Source of the DNA: Flammeovirgaceae bacterium
GTDB lineage: Bacteria; Bacteroidota; Bacteroidia; Cytophagales; Cyclobacteriaceae
Length of the DNA stretch: 10,985 nucleotides
Reading direction: 5' to 3'
Assembly: GCA_022616575.1 (NCBI GenBank)
Contig: JAKEEN010000139.1
Coordinates: 1-10,985, forward strand
The notes under the pieces are model-generated. The model was not told where the DNA came from. It made no database searches and was given only the letters and a program-made list of their open reading frames with translations. How positions within the stretch are numbered: position 1 is the stretch's first letter; every line of letters starts with the position of its first letter. Position numbers and translations under genes: made by a program. Below, piece after piece: positions 7,759 through 10,985 of this stretch.

Positions 7759-9027
7759 TTAGGTCTTCTGCTTCTTCTTCTTTGCAGCCGGGAAGAGTAC
7801 ATTGTTAAGAATTAACCGGTATCCGGCTGATTTGGGATGTTGATTTAGATCGGTTGGTTCTTCACCTACCTGGTGTTGATAATCTTCAGGGTCATGGCCA
7901 CCATAAAACGTCCAGAAACCTTTACCCATCACTCCATGAATATATTTTGTTTCTTTGATCTCACGGTTTTCACCCATAATGACTACATCGGGCTTGATCA
8001 GGTTTTTCTTAAAGCCAGTTGTTTGTCCGAAGAAACCCTGAACAATTTTTGTGTGGTTCTGTGTAAGCATCGAGGGGATGGGATCCCACTTGGCGGAAAA
8101 TTCAAATAGGGTGAAGTAATCATTATCTTGTCTTAGCCCTCGCTCTTGCGGCTGGTTATCAATATCAGAAAATTCGTAGGCGTATGGGTCGCGTACTAAT
8201 TTGAAGTCAGTAAAGGCGAATGTATTTTCAAAATTTAATTTTCGCTGCGCATCCTGATCCGCTGCGTCACCATCAAACATGCGTTCACAGATATCAAGCC
8301 CTTCGGCTGCTAATGCGATGTCATAACTGTCGGTGGCTGAACACATGGCGAACATAAAACCACCGCCTGCGACAAATTCTTTTATCTTTTTGGCAACGGC
8401 CAGCTTCAGTTGTGATACTTTATAAAATCCATGTTTGCGTGCCATCTCCTCAGCTTCTTTTTGTTGTTCTACATACCAGGGAAAATTCCCGAAAGTGGCG
8501 TAGAACTTTCCATACTGGCCGGTGAAATCTTCATGGTGGAGATGCAACCAATCAAATTTTGGTAATTCTCCCCCTAAAACTTCATCATCGTAAATTATGG
8601 TATAGGGGATCTCCGCATAGGTGAGTACAAGTGTAACTGCATCGTCCCAAGGTTGAGCCGTCTTTGGTGAATACACAGCGATCTTAGGATATTTCTCAAG
8701 CCGCATGATGTCGTAGTTAACTGCAGGGCTCGATATTTCTGTTATAATTTGATTGGCTTGAGCAGAAGAAATAACTTCAAAACTGACGCCTCGCACTACT
8801 AACTCATTATGAATGGAAGGATTGTATTCACACATAAAACTACCACCCCGGTAGTTCAGCAACCAATCAACCTCCACATTATTGCGAAGAATCCAATAGG
8901 CGATCCCATAAGCTTTCAGGTGATTAGATTGATTTTCATCCATGGGGATGAAAATGGAATTTGAAAGCCCAGACCGGAAGGCAAGAAGAAAACTCAACAA
9001 AAGCACCAAACGCATCGTTACAACCAT
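7759..9027 (-). CDS. Secreted protein of the Bacteroidota 'asparagine synthetase B'-named family, unknown function
   Basis: This 422-residue protein has a signal peptide (hydrophobic residues 6-18, cleavage near SGLSNS). It resembles a conserved Bacteroidota family that I recall being labelled asparagine synthetase B. It shows neither the N-terminal Cys2 nor the SGGxDS ATP-pyrophosphatase loop of true AsnB, so that name is very likely wrong. The visible landmarks are IPMDENQSNHLKAYGIAYW (about 27-45), LNYRGGSF (57-64), KIAVYSPKTAQPWDDAV (115-131), DWLHLHHEDFTG (159-170), and an elbow-like GGGFMFAMCSATDS with Cys229 (221-234). Also seen are GFFGQTTGFKK, KYIHGVMGKGFWTFYGGHDPEDY (361-383, His378), and NQHPKSAGYRLILNNVLFPA. 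The Cys229 elbow and His378 recall class I glutamine-amidotransferase-like (ThuA/GATase1) folds, but this is inference. The ATG at 9013-9015 (residue 5) is an alternative start. It heads the three-gene minus-strand unit. Confidence 0.8.
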   Translation of the reverse strand: MVVTMRLVLLLSFLLAFRSGLSNSIFIPMDENQSNHLKAYGIAYWILRNNVEVDWLLNYRGGSFMCEYNPSIHNELVVRGVSFEVISSAQANQIITEISSPAVNYDIMRLEKYPKIAVYSPKTAQPWDDAVTLVLTYAEIPYTIIYDDEVLGGELPKFDWLHLHHEDFTGQYGKFYATFGNFPWYVEQQKEAEEMARKHGFYKVSQLKLAVAKKIKEFVAGGGFMFAMCSATDSYDIALAAEGLDICERMFDGDAADQDAQRKLNFENTFAFTDFKLVRDPYAYEFSDIDNQPQERGLRQDNDYFTLFEFSAKWDPIPSMLTQNHTKIVQGFFGQTTGFKKNLIKPDVVIMGENREIKETKYIHGVMGKGFWTFYGGHDPEDYQHQVGEEPTDLNQHPKSAGYRLILNNVLFPAAKKKKQKT

Positions 9028-9178
9028 TTTAAGAAACCTTAAATTTACACCTTAGATAACGTAAAACATCACCCTAATTGCTGTTGACTAATAAAATCCT
9101 TAAAGTCGTAACAAATATCTCAAATTATCGACTTACAGGGGACTTTAGAAGTTTGCAGTTACAAAATCCTGACGGAAA
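9028..9178. promoter_or_regulatory. Divergent promoter region between the minus-strand operon and the ABC permease gene
   Basis: This 151-base AT-rich stretch separates two divergently transcribed units, so it must contain, or overlap, the start signals of both. Bacteroidota promoters usually have a TAnnTTTG -7 box. The only near matches are TAAATTTA at 9040-9047, which is self-complementary and can be read on either strand (one mismatch), and GAAGTTTG at 9148-9155 (one mismatch, plus). Neither has a convincing TTG at the expected distance, so no precise promoter is called. AAAATCCT occurs twice (9093-9100 and 9163-9170). No strong inverted repeat or riboswitch-like fold is evident. Confidence 0.4.
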
Positions 9179-10417
9179 ATGAATTTGATTGAAAATTTTA
9201 AAGAAGGTCTGCGGTCTGTTCAGGCCAATTTGCTTAGATCTGTTTTAACTGCCCTTATTGTAGCCATCGGAATAACATCACTGGTTGGAATTCTTACTGC
9301 CATCGATGGAATTGAGCAATCAGTGTCTTCTAGTTTGGGTTCTCTGGGTGTAAATTCTTTTGAAATATCTTCCAAATGGAACCGGGGTGGAAGTTCCCAG
9401 GGTGTTAAAGAACGTGTCTATACGCAACTGACCCTGAACGAGTGCAACCGGTTTATCAGCGAATACAAAGTGCCTTCAAATATCAGTCTTTCAGCCACCG
9501 TTACCAGTTTAGCTGAAGTAAAATTCCTTTCAGAAAAAACCAATCCCAATGTATGGGTAATGGGTGTTAATGAGCACTATGCCGCATTAAAGGGCCTTAC
9601 CTTAAAGGATGGGCGTAACTTTTCGAAGTTCGAAGTGGATCAGGGTTCGCATGTTGTGCTGGTAGGTAATACCGTTTATAAGAATCTCTTCAAGAATGGT
9701 GAGAAGGGAGCGGGAAGTGCATTAACAATCCTCGGTACCCAATTTAAAGTGATCGGTATACTTGAAAAGAAGGGTGATTTTGGAGAAGAAAACTATGATA
9801 ACATGGTGATGATTCCCATCCGGGTGGCCAACCAATTATCAAGTGGCAGAAGGAATCTTTGGTATAGATTGCAAGTAGACGTTTCAAGACCCGATCAGGT
9901 TGAATACGCGATGGGTGAAGCACGAGGGGTACTGCGTTCTATTCGTCATGACCGGATTGGTGATGAGGATTCATTTGATTTAGAGAAGAGTGAATCTCTG
10001 TCTGAGAGTCTGGATAGCATTACGTCAGGCTTGCGATACGGAGGCTTTGGGGTAGGCTTTGTTACGTTGCTTGGAGCTTCCATAGCATTAATGAATATCA
10101 TGTTGGTTTCTGTAACTGAGCGTACGCGGGAGGTAGGTGTTAGAAAAGCACTGGGTGCTACACCTCTTCGTATTCGGCAGCAATTTGTGATTGAGGCGAT
10201 TGTGGTTTGCATTCTGGGTGGAATTGCCGGAGTTATATTAGGCATTATCATCGGTAATGTGATCACCAGCATTATGAATATTAAGATCTTTGTTATCCCC
10301 TGGTTGTGGATGTTGGTAGGAATGCTGATCTGTGTTTTTGTAGGATTGATTTCCGGGTATTATCCTGCGTACAAGGCGTCCAAGCTCGATCCGATTGAAT
10401 CACTCCGCTTTGAATAA
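9179..10417 (+). CDS. ABC transporter permease of the MacB/FtsX family
   Basis: This 412-residue inner-membrane permease has the standard FtsX-family layout. There is one membrane span near the N-terminus (about 20-43) and a large extracytoplasmic MacB periplasmic-core-like domain (about 44-285). Three further spans follow at about 290-313, 336-364 and 370-394. Family motifs are TLLGASIALMNIMLVSVTERTREVGVRKALGAT (297-327) and GYYPAYKASKLDPIESLRFE (393-412). Such permeases pair with a separate LolD/MacB-type ATPase to drive mechanotransmission, efflux or lipoprotein release; the substrate is unknown. No ATPase gene lies in the window, so this is a stand-alone permease here. The ATG at 9179 follows the sequence GACGGAAA and gives the expected NLIENFKEGLRSVQANLLRS amphipathic start. 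The gene is divergent from the minus-strand unit and convergent with the osmC gene. Confidence 0.93.
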   Translation: MNLIENFKEGLRSVQANLLRSVLTALIVAIGITSLVGILTAIDGIEQSVSSSLGSLGVNSFEISSKWNRGGSSQGVKERVYTQLTLNECNRFISEYKVPSNISLSATVTSLAEVKFLSEKTNPNVWVMGVNEHYAALKGLTLKDGRNFSKFEVDQGSHVVLVGNTVYKNLFKNGEKGAGSALTILGTQFKVIGILEKKGDFGEENYDNMVMIPIRVANQLSSGRRNLWYRLQVDVSRPDQVEYAMGEARGVLRSIRHDRIGDEDSFDLEKSESLSESLDSITSGLRYGGFGVGFVTLLGASIALMNIMLVSVTERTREVGVRKALGATPLRIRQQFVIEAIVVCILGGIAGVILGIIIGNVITSIMNIKIFVIPWLWMLVGMLICVFVGLISGYYPAYKASKLDPIESLRFE

Positions 10418-10423
10418 TGTGTT

Positions 10424-10467
10424 GATGTGCTATCACCGAATCAGCACATTACCGAATCACCGAATCA
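10424..10467. repeat. ACCGAATCA direct repeats with small hairpin at convergent gene ends
   Basis: Three copies of ACCGAATCA lie at 10435-10443, 10451-10459 and 10459-10467. The last one contains the reverse-strand stop codon of the osmC-family gene. GATGTGCT (10424-10431) and AGCACATT (10443-10450) can pair as an 8-bp stem (one G-T pair) around an 11-base loop that carries the first copy. The element fills the 47-base gap between the permease and osmC genes. Similar TGTGCTGATTCGGTGATT-like units look, from memory, like dispersed Bacteroidota intergenic repeats, but that needs a genome search. Confidence 0.65.
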
Positions 10468-10875
10468 AACTAGTTCGGCATTCAGCGAAATGGATGTATT
10501 CAAAAGTTTCGAGATAGGGCAATTCTCCTTAGCCTCTTTGGTACAAGCATCAAACTTTTCTTTTGCAATGCCTGCGACTTTTGCTTTCAAAGTCAATTCT
10601 GATTTAGTAATGGTTCCTTCCTCAAGGGTAATAACACATTCAGTCATTAATTCCTGTGGAGTGAATCCAGCCTCTCCCAAAACGAAACTAAGTTTCATTG
10701 TAAAACATCCAGCATGAGCTGCAGCCACTAACTCTTCCGGATTAGTGCCTACACCCTCGGCAAATCTTGAGCTGAAAGAGTATTGAGTTTTGCTTAATGT
10801 GGTGCTTTGTGTAGTAAGGTAACCTGTGCCCTCTTTACCAGAGCCATTCCATACGGCAGTTGCTTTTCGTCTCAT
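10465..10875 (-). CDS. OsmC family peroxiredoxin
   Basis: OsmC/Ohr-type proteins are thiol peroxidases that detoxify organic hydroperoxides in the cytoplasm, using paired cysteines (family knowledge). With the ATG at 10875 the product is 136 residues, starting MRRKATAVWNGSGKEG, the usual length and N-terminus. Cys57 in AAAHAGCFTMKLS is the expected peroxidatic residue and Cys119 in ENCPISKLL the resolving one, with TNPEELVAAAHAG carrying the conserved glutamate region. A longer reading to 10974 is possible, but its first 33 residues are just the tRNA-Ser gene translated, so it is rejected. It starts 29 bases after the tRNA and may be transcribed from the tRNA promoter. A weak TATCTTTC box (10888-10895, minus) just upstream is a possible own promoter. 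No redox regulator site was identified. Confidence 0.9.
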   Translation of the reverse strand: MRRKATAVWNGSGKEGTGYLTTQSTTLSKTQYSFSSRFAEGVGTNPEELVAAAHAGCFTMKLSFVLGEAGFTPQELMTECVITLEEGTITKSELTLKAKVAGIAKEKFDACTKEAKENCPISKLLNTSISLNAELV

Positions 10876-10904
10876 ATTTTTTTTATTGAAAGATACTAAA
10901 AAAG

Positions 10905-10985
10905 CGGAGAGAGAGGGATTCGAACCCTCGTTCCGAACAAGCCGGAAAACGGTTTTCGAGACCGTCCCATTCAACCACTCTGGCA
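10905..10985 (-). tRNA. tRNA-Ser (anticodon CGA), 5' acceptor strand beyond window
   Basis: On the minus strand the sequence folds as a serine tRNA. The anticodon arm is ACGGT-CTCGAAA-ACCGT with anticodon CGA (10956-10958), reading UCG codons. The long variable arm TTCCG-GCTTGTT-CGGAA is typical of the class II tRNA-Ser, and the T arm is GAGGG-TTCGAAT-CCCTC. The 3' acceptor strand is TCTCTCC with discriminator G at 10905. CCA is not encoded. The 7-base 5' acceptor strand falls just past the window and is predicted to be GGAGAGA. A run of six T follows one base beyond the 3' end. Confidence 0.95.

Noticed and set aside
10427..10717. 96-residue plus-strand frame at the right end
   Set aside because: It is antisense to the osmC-family gene, which has both catalytic cysteines and normal length, and its first codons are the repeat sequence.
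10897..10903. Rho-independent terminator after tRNA-Ser
   Set aside because: A T-run follows the tRNA on the minus strand, but no separate hairpin precedes it other than the tRNA's own arms, so it is mentioned only with the tRNA.

Overview
The window looks like chromosomal DNA of an aerobic, Gram-negative member of the Bacteroidota, probably of the Cytophagales or a related order. This rests on a type A T9SS sorting domain, a Porin_10-type outer-membrane protein, a secreted family that is often catalogued as 'asparagine synthetase B' in this phylum, little sign of Shine-Dalgarno sequences, and an AT-leaning composition. It carries no phage, transposase, CRISPR or defence genes and reads as ordinary chromosome.

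Layout. (1) Bases 2-2714, plus strand: the 3' three quarters of lpxK (lipid A 4'-kinase), overlapping a Porin_10-type beta-barrel gene. (2) An 18-bp-arm inverted repeat (2717-2770) stands directly before the GTG start of a miaE-type tRNA hydroxylase gene (2776-3378, plus). (3) A 53-bp convergent gap holds a GTCATCCT...AGGATGAC repeat. (4) Bases 3432-9027, minus strand: three tightly spaced genes that look like one transcription unit. Read 5' to 3' they encode a secreted protein with a possible amidotransferase-like fold, a 123-aa exported protein of unknown function, and a 1311-aa Asp-box beta-propeller protein with a T9SS tail. (5) A 151-bp divergent promoter region (9028-9178). (6) A MacB/FtsX-type ABC permease gene (9179-10417, plus). 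(7) A 47-bp convergent gap with three copies of ACCGAATCA and a small hairpin. (8) Minus strand: an osmC-family gene (best start 10875, not 10974) immediately downstream of a tRNA-Ser(CGA) gene that runs off the window edge.

Functionally, the left end serves the envelope (lipid A and outer-membrane porin) and tRNA modification. The middle is a secretion-oriented cassette whose large product is probably sent through the T9SS. The right end holds housekeeping functions: an orphan ABC permease, a peroxide-detoxifying OsmC-type protein, and a tRNA. There is no gene-free stretch longer than 300 bases. I found no clear new system. The best candidates for follow-up are the three-gene minus-strand cassette with its two uncharacterised members, the extra domain inserted in the propeller, and the three unrelated palindromic repeats at gene boundaries.
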